NCBI GenBank assembly: GCA_022539475.1
Contig: VCMS01000046.1
Location: forward strand, 143,609-207,608
Direction: 5' to 3'
DNA from: Gracilaria domingensis
Taxonomy: Eukaryota; Rhodophyta; Florideophyceae; Gracilariales; Gracilariaceae
DNA length: 64,000 nt
The position numbers and the translations under genes are program-made. Under the pieces are notes generated by a model. That model did not search any database, was not told the DNA's origin, and saw only the letters and a program-made list of their open reading frames with translations. Position 1 is the stretch's first letter, and each line of letters begins with the position of its first letter. Of the stretch, positions 20,462 to 32,034 are shown piece by piece.

Positions 20462-23139
20462 CTTTGCGTAGTTTGGCGGTGGCGAACGAGTCGACTTTGA
20501 GGTAGGGATTCGAATCAGTGCAGCCAAGATCTAAGTAGGCACGAGTCGTGATTTCCGGGAGCGCATCGGAGTAGATGAGATTATCATTGCTTACCAACTG
20601 AGTCCTGTGCAGGTTTGACTGAAGAGGATCAGCTGGGAACACATCCATGAGAGCGAATCAAAAGCGTTGGTTTCCTGTCAGATTCAGTATCTGCAGGGTT
20701 TATGACGGCTTGAGGTCTCTACAGGACACATCGATCCCGCCTCACGTAAGGAATATGGAACACAGATTGGTCTAGCAGAACAAGGTGGCTTGATATGTTA
20801 TATCAGAGCTGCTTCACCCCAATCGGAGCGAAGCAATCGACCAAACGCCATGGCACCCTACCTCACCCAAGGGGTTCATGCAAGATGGAAACCACAAACA
20901 AGCGGCATGGCAGGGACAAGCTTGGAAGAACATAATGGCATTTTCGGAGGGCAAAACGCTCGTCACAAGCGTTTACCTCTGTGGCTGGCGATTGAAATCG
21001 CCGCCGTCTTGAGCAGCACAGCGGCCAACGCGGCGCTCGCATGCGTAGCCGATCGCTAAAGACACGGGAGTAAATCAATTCCTTCGTTCGTTCACCTGCG
21101 TAAATGGCACCCGAGGGAACCAATCCACTTCAGCGGCATGACATCCTCCCGTTGGTTGAATCTCTCCGCAAGTCTCGTGACAAACGAGACCGCCATGCAG
21201 GAAGATCCTACACGGTTGCGTTCGGCCTGCCAGACGCAGTCGTCGCTGCCAAATGCCTTCACAGTTGGAGGAGCTGCTGCTCGAGGAGAAAGCCATTTTT
21301 GTCGGCCTCGCACGCGGCACGAAGCCGTGGCTTGAGCATCACGCGCTGGCGACTGTCGTCCATCTTGTGCATGTTCTCGTGGCGAGCGGCTGCGACGCGT
21401 GCAGTGCGGGAAGCGGGAGCGGTGCGCGGGTGTAGGGCGTGGATTCGGTTTGCGGTAGGTACCGACGGTACCAACGGTACCAACGGTGCCGACTATAGCT
21501 CAAGTGCCGGCGATGCCACAGGCTGATTGGGGCTGATGAGTCGCTGCGCGACAGCGTCGTCTCGAAGGAAGACTGCCGCATGAACGCTTAATTACACCAC
21601 GTGTGTGTGTATGACAATTGTACGCACGTACACTTGTCAAATTTTCGTATCAAAACTGGAATTTCCATTCACGCAGAGGAGGATTTATTTGGGTCGGCCG
21701 ACCTGCGGCAGGTCGATCGCGACACTGGCGCCAACAAGCGCTCCGCCCTCGGAGCGGGCAGCTTGGCGAACCCGGCTGCTCGCACCTGCCGCAGGGCGCG
21801 CTTCCCAGAATCTCTGCTTCTGCGTGCCTCGCTCCGCTTTGGATAAGGGATCTTTTGCCCTCGCGTGCGTAGCGCTGTCTCAAACCCCGTCGGAGCAGCA
21901 GCACGAGTATCGAAAAATCTCGGCTCCGGCGTGCCTAGCACAACTCCCCTTTCCATTGCAGAGGCTGCATGACCATTGATAAACCACTGCCTCTGTGTGC
22001 TTCAAGCCGTTACTAATAGCTCCAAAAAGAGCGGCTCTCTCTGCCACTCCATCTCGGAAAGCTCCTGCGCTGCGTACTTTGCCATACTGGACACGACAGC
22101 TTCCTACTACAGTGTCTGCCATCGCAGATACTTGCGATTTCACTGCGTTGATAGACGCTGTAGCATCCTCGGGCATCAGAGTCCACCAAGCTCTTCCAGA
22201 AATGAAAGGTCAGCCACTCTCTTCAGCAAAGCTTTCTCCTTTCGACTTCGTAATGCTTGAAACAGTAACAGCGCATCAAGTGGCAAACGAAGCTTGCAGC
22301 ATTCTTTTATGTGGTATAACCGATCGGTGCAAACTGCTATTGGAAAGCACTGTGTAGGCGCTACCCGGAGGAAGGTTAAAACAGGTGCCACGTAATAGAT
22401 CGGCAGCACTGATCGTTTCTCATAGTGTACGGGAACCAGGTAGTGAACACGCCAACAATGGTGTGCCAGAAGTCTTCATAACCCGTACGGGCAGCAAAAA
22501 AGAGAGAAGAAAAACTTGACTTACCAACTGTTGACTATAGAACCAAACGGGTATCCAAGTAGTTTAGTTGGTAGTTGATCTTACCATTCGGTGTGTGTTG
22601 TTGGCGCCTCGGAGTTGTAGTAACCCTCAGCGCTTTTACAACTCTCGCGAGCTTAGTGCTATCTCGACAATTAGGGCCTGCCGTTTTGGTGCATCGCACC
22701 AGCTTTACATCTATACTACGTAGCACATATTAATTCAAAATTAAAAACTATAAACGTTTTAGGCCTTGCTGTGAGTACAAATACGCTTAATACGTTTTGC
22801 AGTCGACACCCATGCTTGGAGACGGTTGACATCACCAGTTGGCCCACCACAGCTCCGAACGATTGAATTTACTATACTACAGACCCATCGTCTACCAATC
22901 GGCAGGGTCCGTGGCTCTACACATCTTTATCGCGTCTGTCGTCCTTCCACTGAACGCTCAGAGCCACCCGTCGACCGGCGCGTCGCGCGCGCTATGGCGC
23001 GAGACGGCGCTTCTAGCGGAGCATCCTCCTTAGAAGGGAACGCTTAAGCGGTCGTTGATTCCACACCCTGGTGATCGCGCCTTCCGACATTGCCAACCCT
23101 AGTCGAGTGGCGCGTTGTACGCAACGAACGCGCGATCTA
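20462..23139. other. region without a supported gene, left flank of Gypsy element 1
   Basis: Many short ORFs on both strands. A minus-strand one at 21880-22176 has protein-like composition, but neighbouring stops and no domain keep me from calling it. A 9-bp minisatellite at 21458 is listed separately. The flank ends at the target duplication ATCTA (23135-23139). Confidence 0.35.
21458..21493. repeat. 9-bp minisatellite, four units
   Basis: Four units of GGTACC(G/A)AC, the last reading GGTGCCGAC. Related GGTACC-rich strings occur at 16.9-17.0 kb. Confidence 0.7.
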
Positions 23140-23953
23140 TGTTGTGCAGAACCCAGCGATGAGAAAAGACACGCAATGGCGGTTCAGACCGTCTCTTAAG
23201 AGATGATCACAGCAGTAGAGCGCTCCCACAGGTACGACACGGCAATGCCGGGTGTAAGACCGTGGTCGACTCTTCCAAAGTAATGGAGGGAGCGAAGCGG
23301 CGAAGAAGTAGCGTCCGGCGGTAGGTAACACACGACAAAAGTCGGCAGTAGCGTCACGTGCGTAGCACGCGGTACCCACGAGTGTGGCGATGACATGCGA
23401 GAGCGGTAAAAGCCCACGCGAGTATGTCGAACCACGAACGGTATGCACCGTTACACCAAGTAGTGCTAGCTGTATAACAGGGACAGGAATAAAGAAAACA
23501 CACACAAAGTAGACACGCGAAAGTGGTAGTGGTGTTAATGATGCCGCGAGGCCGATGATGAACCCTGCACAAGGTGTCGACTCTCCGGGAGGGGGATATC
23601 GGTCACCAAGGGTGAAACATCAGAGCCGAACACTCGGTTGGTTCGTTTACTTCCCCGACAATGGATGCAGCTCAACCTACTAAGTAGTGTAGAGTGCCAA
23701 CCCACTGTCAAACGGTGTAGCGAAAATATCTAAAAAAACATCTAAAATACCCCAACTAATGGGTGCAAACTTCCCACACGTGTATGACTAGCCAGCAATG
23801 CTGGGCACACCTCCTGGATCCAATCCAGTGTATAATCCGCCCAAGAATGGGTCTTCCACCTCACTTCATAATTTGAGGTACCATCTCCCGCATCGGCTGC
23901 GTATGCTATGACTCGCAGCAGCGATGAAGTGACGGCTAAAGCGTTGCACTACA
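23140..23953 (-). repeat. 3' LTR of Gypsy element 1
   Basis: 814 bp, matching 34559-35372 end to end. On the element's strand it begins TGTAGTGCAACGC and ends TGCACAACA. Differences from the other LTR cluster in the 200 bp at the U5 side. Confidence 0.95.
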
Positions 23954-23965
23954 TTTCCCCCTCCT
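23954..23965 (-). other. polypurine tract of Gypsy element 1
   Basis: AGGAGGGGGAAA on the minus strand, directly next to the 3' LTR, as expected for plus-strand DNA priming. Confidence 0.8.
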
Positions 23966-24014
23966 GAAGCGCGAGCGCACCGCGAAAGCGAGCACGACGG
24001 CTTCCGCGCAGCGG

Positions 24015-24022
24015 TATAAGTA
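24015..24022 (+). promoter_or_regulatory. TATA-like box before the antisense ORF
   Basis: TATAAGTA, 13-20 bp upstream of the ATG at 24035 and outside the LTR. Its position fits a promoter for a very short leader; this is only a sequence match. Confidence 0.3.
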
Positions 24023-24034
24023 AGCAACCCCACG

Positions 24035-26032
24035 ATGGGCGATTCCAACTCCCCTCGTATTCCTCGTCACCGAGCGTCTGTACCTACAGTACGGACTTCT
24101 CTTACGCTCTCTGCGGATTCTCCCCCTGCTTCTGCAGTGCTTCCCTCATCTTCACCGAACGCGTCGGACCATCCAGCACGAGCTGTTATGTCGAATCCCA
24201 ACCAGGGCAACGCGAACAATGCGCACGAACCGCAGGGCGGACCTTCTCAAACCTACTTTGGGGGCCTGCGACAACCGGTGCAGCCGTTCGTGGCTCCTCA
24301 ACAGGCTCCCATCAATCCGGGGTTTCATACCGCGCCTCTCCCCAATACGGGTGCTCATCAGCCTCAGCAGCCCCCTCAGTGGAACTGGATAGCTCCGGCG
24401 GCGGCGGTGATACCGAAGTTCAACTCAAATGCTGGGGCTTGAACCCTCTATGAGGCGTTGGAGAGCGTAGATCCACGGCGCAATCCGGCGGCATTCCTGC
24501 GAGCACCGTGGTTTCACCCTCAGGGGGTCATGAATAGGGCCCTCGTCGAGGCGTATGCTGACGGAAGCGGTCATCTGCCGGGTGGGGTGCACGTCTGGAT
24601 GACGGTGACCTTCGACTGGCAGTACCGCGTCGCCATACCCTCGCAGGCCATCGTCCACCAGCGTGGTGAGTCTCACAACGCCGCGCGAGCGGGTCTAATT
24701 CGCCTAGCCCATATGCGGATGTACCGAACGGATTCGAGGCCCCCGATACCAACGGAATTCCGGTTTGACGTCGCCTTCTACCGTACTCTCGGAGAGATCT
24801 TCTACGGGGAGAATCTTGCCGGGTTAGCTGGTGTAGTCGAGCGTTACCGAAACGTCACCACTCACCAGGATCTCCTGTGTTGGACCCGTCCGCTTCTGCG
24901 TGCTGAATTTCGATACCTCCCGCACCGACCGCGGTATGACTTCCTTCAGGAGATGATCCGCGATGAACGGCGAGGGCGCTCCCGCTCGGGGTATATGGTA
25001 CCGTACCAGAACTCGGAAGCAAACCGGATTAGGCCTCGTCACATGCGAGGACGGTAGGTTCCTCTCCCCTTCGTGTTGGCGTCCTTCGAGGTCTGCCGGG
25101 AGTGCTATGTAGAGCTGCCCCCGTGCTTGACCTACGTCGGCAGTAGGCTGGTAACTGACCCGTTCACGGGATGGTGGGCCGTCGTGATGACGGAGTGGGC
25201 CGCGCGAACGGCGGTATTCACCCTCCACGAGGTGTACGACCAGTATAGACTGTGGTATCTTCCCTCGCAACTGCGGCAGGCCATCCGAGGACTAAACTTA
25301 ACACTCCCGGTAGGAGGTAATGGAAACCTCTCCGAGTTGATGAGCCTCCTCAGAGTGATTGACGGTATCGACTGGACTCAAGTACCCCGGGCGCAAAGCA
25401 GTCGTCGCGATGGGGATCTTCCGGCTGACCGGTCACCAGGACGCAGATCCCCGCTGGCGGGTGATTACGTGTTCTACGACCCGTGGTCACGCACCCTCAT
25501 CACCGAGGCGGAAGCGCAAATCCTGCGTACGGCAGAGCGAGTCATCCCTCCGGGACATCCAACCGGTTTCATACTCACGGATGAGTTCTTTCACCCGATT
25601 GGGGACCAGAACAACCTGATGGTTGACGATGCTCCAGACGAGGATGTCTTTGGCAGCGACGACGCTCCGATGATGGAAGAAATTCCTGCTCCTGCACTGG
25701 CTGGTCCTTCGTCAGGCCCCGCTTCTTCAGTTGCAGCGCCGACACCGGTTCCAATAGTTCCCGCTCCTGCGGCTCCTGCCACTGCAGAGGTGGCGCTCGC
25801 TCCTGTGGCCGTCGGCCCCGCTCCGGCGGTTGCGGCACCGGCTACGCCGAGTGAAGCCGCGAACGCGGATGTGGACGACGCTACCCGGGCTGCCGTGATT
25901 GCTAAGTTCCTCAGCTCTGCTGGTGCTTCCGACGTGGCGTCGGGAGACATCACGCAGATGCAGGAGGCTCTCCAGCCTAGTCTGGGGGTGCTCCGAGCGA
26001 GTCGGGTGATCCCTCGAACTAGAGGCTGCTAG
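24035..26032 (+). pseudogene. antisense accessory ORF region inside Gypsy element 1
   Basis: About 2 kb that is open on the plus strand in long stretches, opposite to gag-pol. The N-terminal part is Pro/Ser/Ala/Gln-rich and looks disordered. The middle part looks globular, rich in Trp, Arg and Tyr, with segments such as VHVWMTVTFDWQYRV and CWTRPLLRAEFRYLPHRPRY, and then DPFTGWWAVVMTEWA. The end is an Ala/Pro-rich linker plus an Ala/Asp helix-rich tail. I recognise no domain. Plant Gypsy elements such as maize Grande are known to carry antisense extra genes in the same place, between pol and the 3' LTR. This copy has a couple of breaks. Whether it is a captured host gene or an element gene is unknown. 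Confidence 0.6.
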
Positions 26033-26495
26033 CGATACCCAATAACTTGGCGGTTCAGGGAGTCCGACTAGCGGGCTCCCTAGTAGATGTGTTTCGAGTA
26101 AAACTGTGTACTTCCCTTACTTCAAGGTGTTCTTCTCTTTTCTTCAAGGTTCTTTTTCCCTTTTTCAAGACTTCTTTCCCTTTGACAAGGCGTATCCCGT
26201 AACGTCTCCCTTCTGGGGTAAAATCTTCCTCGCGTCGAGCGTTACCACCTCATCGTGAGTGTATCATCTCTTCAGAGTTCCTTTTCCTCTTCATGGGTCT
26301 TGTCTTCTATCCTTCCCCTTCCTAGGGCGACAGCATTGTGCTTCTTCAACTCTCCTCTTCACGAGGGTATTATCCACGAATGCAATTTGGTACTGTACTC
26401 CTTTGGAGGTCCCTGAGTTCCCTCGAGAGAGGTTCGTCTTTCGTAGGACCGTTCGTGCGAGGTACGCGATAAGCCTCCGTCTCCAAAGACGTGTG

Positions 26496-28678
26496 TTATT
26501 CGACCATCGCTTGATGTAGGTTAGCCGGCAACGCCGTGTTAGTTCGACGATGGTACTGCACGATCTTCGATCGGGGTAAGTGCTCCACGGGTTCGTCCGA
26601 ATCCCGCGACGGCGGATAGCCATACCAGCGTACCTGGTACTGAACATACCCCTTCGGGTTCCAACTGTGTCCCACAATGTGGTCTACGACGAACTCTTTC
26701 GAGTATACGCCCCGCTCGAGCTCTTCTTGCGAAGGGTCGTCAGCGCGCCGCGCCGGTGCCATAGCATCGTCACTAGCGGTGCTGTGAGTTTCTCCTGACG
26801 CCTTCGGCGGTAGACTTGCCCTCTGCTGAGCGTTCGCTTCCCGTTTCCGGGCTTCTTCAAGCAGCTTCGCCGCTTCGGTGGGTCCGCGAACGGGTAGTTC
26901 ACGCGGTAGTTCCCGTCCTGACGGTGAAGGCGGACGCGGAGGCGCGGATTGTTCACCACGGCATGTGCCGGTTCACCTGACGACACGTGACGGTTCGCGG
27001 TGGCGGCACTGCCACGAGCTGTGACTGGCCCACTGTGTGGCGCGCGCTGCGCGCCCCAAGATTTGTGGTGCGCAAGCGCTCCTGCAGCTGCAGTGTGCGT
27101 TTTCCCTAAATCAGGGATGTAATCCGTATCTCCAATGAGCGGTGCGCCGTCATGACTTAGCGAAACCTCATGACGTGCAACTTGCGACTTCCCCACGGCT
27201 GGGTGCAACGGTACACTATCATTACCGGAATCGGGCTGTGTGATCTTCGCTTCAACGAGCGTCTTCTCTTCTTCCTGCTCTGCAGTGTCTAAGATACCGG
27301 GATCTGCCGTGACTTCCTTAGCGCGCGCCCACGAAGGCGGTATGTGGCGGTCGTCAGCGACGGTTTGCAGCGACTGCGCGTCCGGAATACTCCGTGATAC
27401 AGTATCCAGCTTTGCTGTACCCTCACTCTGCCGAGAAGTCGAGTGTTCTTGATCAACTTCCGACCTTGCCGTGGTAACGTCGCGAACGAGAGCATGCTCC
27501 GCGTCCTGCGCCGACGAGGCGATGGGCGCGTGTTCTGGCGACAATTCCCCAAGCGGGTGAGCGATACCAGTATCCTGGGACAACCTCGATTCCGTTCGTT
27601 GCGTGCGGTATCCTTCAGAAAGGTCGCGATCCTTCGTAGAAGGTTGTGCATCCTCTGCGGAGTTCTGCGCGACAGCGGCCGACTGCAGCGCGGCCTTCGC
27701 GGCCTCAACACGCGATAGCGGGTGATCCTTCCCACTGACAGTGGTGTCCGTAGCAACTACGTCTTCGACGGTGTCCTGAGGCGACTCCGCCTCCTCTTCA
27801 TTATCTTCCCGTGAATCACGGTGCTGCGACGGTAGCGACACCGGTGACTCACTCTCCGCGACGACGCGTGAATCCTCCTCACCCTTCTTAGGTGGAGCGT
27901 TACGGGGAGCGGTCATCACGTCTGTTGACGGTGTAATGGACGCTGTGAAACGCGATTTCACCAGCGGTGTATGTTCCGATATCTCGGCTTGCGACGATAT
28001 AATCGGTACCTCTGCGAGACCCCTTGCAGGGTGGCGAAGCCCCACAGTAGGTTTAGTGTTCTGCGACGAGATTTCTCGGTTCTGTGTCTGTCCAGCTTCT
28101 TGCTGTGAATCCGAAACTACTTCCGTGTGCACAGTTGGGCCCTGCACAACGCGATCGCGGGAGAAACGCTCATGAGCGTCGCCAACTTCCAGTACGACTG
28201 TGTCCGTATTCACGCTAATAACGCGGTATAGACCATCAGCGATGGGTGAAAGCTTGTGGCGCCTCTCCTTTTCAGGGTTGTAGTACTCCTTCCTGACAAA
28301 GGCGAGGTTTCCCACTTTCAGTGGCGGTAGTGGTCTCCGTACCCGGGCATCAAAGTTCCGCTTGTAAGCGTGTTGTGCTTTCGCCATTGACGACCTGGCG
28401 ACAGGTACCATTGCGGATAACCACTGCTTCCATTGCAAGTGGTGATCCCGTATTGACGGCGACATATCCAGCTTTGCTGATGGTTCGATCGCAACTGGCG
28501 GCGGTGTCCGTGAGAGCACGAGCTCAAAGGGCGATAAACCAGTTACTCTGTGAACTTGCGTATTATACGCATACGTCACGGTATCCGTGTAGAGATCCCA
28601 CGATTTCGGGTGTTCAACAGTATAAGCCCGCAACGCGGAGAGCATTGTCTGGTTAAACCGTTCGATTTGCCCATTGCA
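26496..28678 (-). pseudogene. integrase C-terminal tail, long linker and chromodomain of Gypsy element 1
   Basis: Begins with the end of the integrase (TGLSPFELVLSRTPPPVA type block and the GPY/F-like LSPIADGLYRVISVN). A linker of nearly 500 residues rich in Ser, Thr, Glu, Asp and Gln follows. The region closes with a chromodomain near 26540-26700: FVVDHIVGHSW, then YQVRWYGYPP, the aromatic-cage signature of chromoviruses. The domain targets integration to chromatin. The linker is unusually long for this family. Confidence 0.8.
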
Positions 28679-31600
28679 TTAGGGATGATACGTCGTCGTG
28701 AAGAGATTCTTCACGTCGAGTATCCGACAGACAACCTGGAAGAAACGTGCAGTAAACTGCGGACCATTATCCGAAAGGAGATTGACCGGGGGACCGTAGA
28801 CCATAACCCAATTGCGAACGAATGCCTCCGCAACACTGCGTGCTGTAATCGACTTCAACGGAACTGTCCGGACTAGCTTACTGAATCTATCCGTAATAAC
28901 GAGTAAGAACCGATTTCCTCGGGAAGTACGCAAGAACTCACCGAGTATATCGATGGCAATAAACTTCAACGGCGCCTTTGCGGGGAAAAGTTTTAGTTTC
29001 TTCGCATGGCGACGCTGTTTAACTCGCTCGCGAGCACAATGTGTACATGCTTTCACGGTGGTGTAGCAGTTCAACGCTAACGCGGACCAGTAGAAATCCC
29101 GACGCAGTGTCCTGTATAACCGCTTAGCACCCGGATGGGAAGCCATCCGCGAGTGATGCCAGAGATGCAATACCCTTGTTTGTAAGGAATGAGAAATCAC
29201 AATCTGTGGGGTAGAATGAACCACTCTGACGAGGTAACCTTGTGTGTTAACCCCGAACGGGATGTTAGCACCACCATTAATTTGGGCTCGTATCCTCGTA
29301 CAGAACGGGTCATATTGCTGTTCCCGCACCAGCTCTTCTGGAGTAATGGGGACGAATGTACCGGATTCCGAGTCTTCACCGTCTGCGACGAGCAAATCAT
29401 CACAGATGTCGTCCGACACGATGTTGTAGTCTTCATCACCCTCCTCCATGAGGAAACATGGGATATCTTCATCCTCGTCATCGACGGGTAAAGCTTCACC
29501 TTCCGTTCCTAGAAGTGAAAGAGCATACGCTTGCGCGTTCAAACAACCCTTCTTATAGGTGACCTCGTAGTCAAACTCGGCAAGCCGAAGACGCCTACGC
29601 ATTAGGCGTCCGGAAGGCTCCGTGACTAACATTAACCAACGCAAGGCGGAATGATCCGTATTGACCGTAAAGTGCACACCCATAAGATATGGTCGTAGAG
29701 TCTGCAAAGCCCATACCATGGCGAGACACTCTTTCTCGGATACCGAGTAATTGCGCTCGTGCACGTTGAGTGTACGAGACCAGTAGCCAATTGGTTTGCG
29801 TTCCCCTTCGGGTGTAGTCTGAAAGAGAGCACAGCCAATCTGGTAATCGCTCGAATCCGTATCCACGGTGTACGGCAACCCGTTCTTCGGTAACGCTAAC
29901 ACGGGTGCCGTAGTAACCGCCTCTTTAAGAGAGTTGAAAGCCTCCACTTGCTTGGGAGTAAGTAGTCCCAATTTGGGCGGTTGTCCCTTCTTCAGGAGTT
30001 CGTTGAGCAGTCCCGCGATCTTCGCGAAGCGAGAAATGAACCGTCTATAAACGTTGCATAGCCCCAGAAAGGAGCGTAGCTCTGTCTGTGTAGTGGAATG
30101 CTTTGCCTCTTTGAGGGACTTCACGCGAGCTTTCTCGATCAGTAACCGTCCTGGACGTATGATATGGCCCAGATACTTCACTGAGTCAGTGAAAAACTCA
30201 CACTTCCTCAATTTGAGTGTGATTCCTGCATCCCGCAAAGCGGTCATTATCTCCCGAACATGTTCGAGGTGATCGTCCAAACTGTCGGAAAACACGATGA
30301 TGTCATCGAGGTATACCAAGCAACTCCGCCATTTGAAGCGAGCTAACAAAATATTCAGAGCACGCTGAAATGTAGCGGGGGCGTTCGTTAACCCGAACGG
30401 CATACGCTTAAAGCGGTATAGTCCTGAATGACAGAAAAACGCCGTCTTGTCACGGTCTTCCGGTCTAACTGGTACTTGCCAGTAACCCCAGTTTGCATCC
30501 AAAGTGGAGAACACAGTAGCATCCCTAAGCGAGTCGATATACTCGTCCATACGAGGTATGGGGTACACGTCTTTGACGGTGACATCGTTCAAGCGACGAT
30601 AGTCGATACAAAAGCGCCAGGACCCATCGGGTTTCGGACCCAGTACAACTGGAGATGCCCACGGCGACTGAGTCGGTTCTATCACGCCAGCGCTGAGCAT
30701 TTTGTTGATCTGAAACTCTTTCTCTTCCCGTGCTTTCGGGCTTGCCCTGTAAGGGTGCTGAGCAATCGGCTTGGTCTTCGGCAGGAGGTCAATTCGATGT
30801 TCCGTAGTTGAAACCTCTCCGAGGGAACCATCCCACATTGGTGTAAACTCTCGCAACATGTTGCGCAACTTCTCACGGTGTGAAACCGGTAGATGACCGA
30901 GATTCAATTCTTCTAACTCCTTGATAGGGTCAATCTTGTCATAACTCGTAGGAACGGTCCTAACTTCCGAGTCATTCGTTTGTTCAACTGTCTGAGACGT
31001 GTCCGACGCAGATGAGTGCAACGAATCTCCCTCCCTCTCCTTAGAGTGAAGCACATCAGTGCGTTCTTCAGTAATCCCGAGCATCTCGGCGGCAGTCACC
31101 TTTGTGGGGATCAGTGCCGTAGGGTGCGGTAGTACAGTTCCAATTACTTGGTTCTTCACCAGATACTGGGGTTTCTTGCCAAAGTTGGCTAACAGAACCC
31201 GAAAGGGGTGTCCGCCGTTGATTTGAACAACTCCGTTCGCCAACGCGACCTGATATTTCTCGTGTAACGAGTTCAATGGTTGAACAACCCGCAAACCACG
31301 CGGTGCGCCAGTAACTTGAACATCAACCCAAACCTGGGATTCTGGCGGAATAGAAATTGCACGCGCTACGCGGAGCTTCGGCGACTCCTACGGAGGTGAG
31401 GAATCCTGTAGAGGAGCGGGTAGTGGTAGCAGCTTAGCTGACGCTCGGCGTAATGAGCGACGAACAATCAGTACAACCGAACCATCTTCCATTTTCACTT
31501 CAAGCGCACGCGGTCGTATGGCTTCGACAGATCTGTCGCAGAAGTCACACCCTAGAATGACAGGGGCAGCGATTGTCTTGCAGACGATGAGTTCTACCTG

Positions 31601-31924
31601 CTCGATGCAGTTACCAATCCTGACAATCAGTGAAACCATTCCAGCCGTGTGTAACGGGTTATTGTTAGCATCTGCCACGTCCATGACGGGTCCATGGCGG
31701 ATTCGACAACGGACTTCCGGCGGTAATAACGACTCAACAATGAAGTTGGGGCCAGCACCTGTATCCAAGACAGAGAGATGACGCACCATATACTGGGTGG
31801 ATAGGCCAAGGTCAGCAAATATCTTGTAGTTTCGCTTGGCCATCACCATGACTCGATCCGGGATCCGGTTGTTCCTGAACCGTATCCACGGGCGACGTAA
31901 CACACCAATGGTGGTAGAGTCCAC
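28679..31924 (-). pseudogene. pol region of Gypsy element 1 (protease, RT, RNase H, integrase)
   Basis: In order on the minus strand: aspartic protease with DTGAGPN; reverse transcriptase with FCIDYRRLND and YLDDIIVFSD; RNase H with TDSSDYQIGCALF and ERNYSVSEKECLAMV; integrase with an HH-CC zinc-binding segment (LWHHSRMASHPG...CTHC) and the core Asp residues in AIDILGEF and LLSDNGPQF. Motif order and spacing are those of Ty3/Gypsy. Broken in this copy. Confidence 0.95.
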
Positions 31925-32034
31925 GTCTAAGACGGTCTGCTTCCTCGAAAGAATTTTGACCTGGGAGCGAGGCGGTGACGCCTCGGGCGCCGTAGACCTC
32001 GACTCGGGCTCCTCTCCATTGGAGACTCTCGTAC

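Noticed and set aside
23137-23505. ORFs shared by both LTRs of Gypsy element 1 (also 34342-34923)
   Set aside because: LTR sequence with open frames by chance; no domain.
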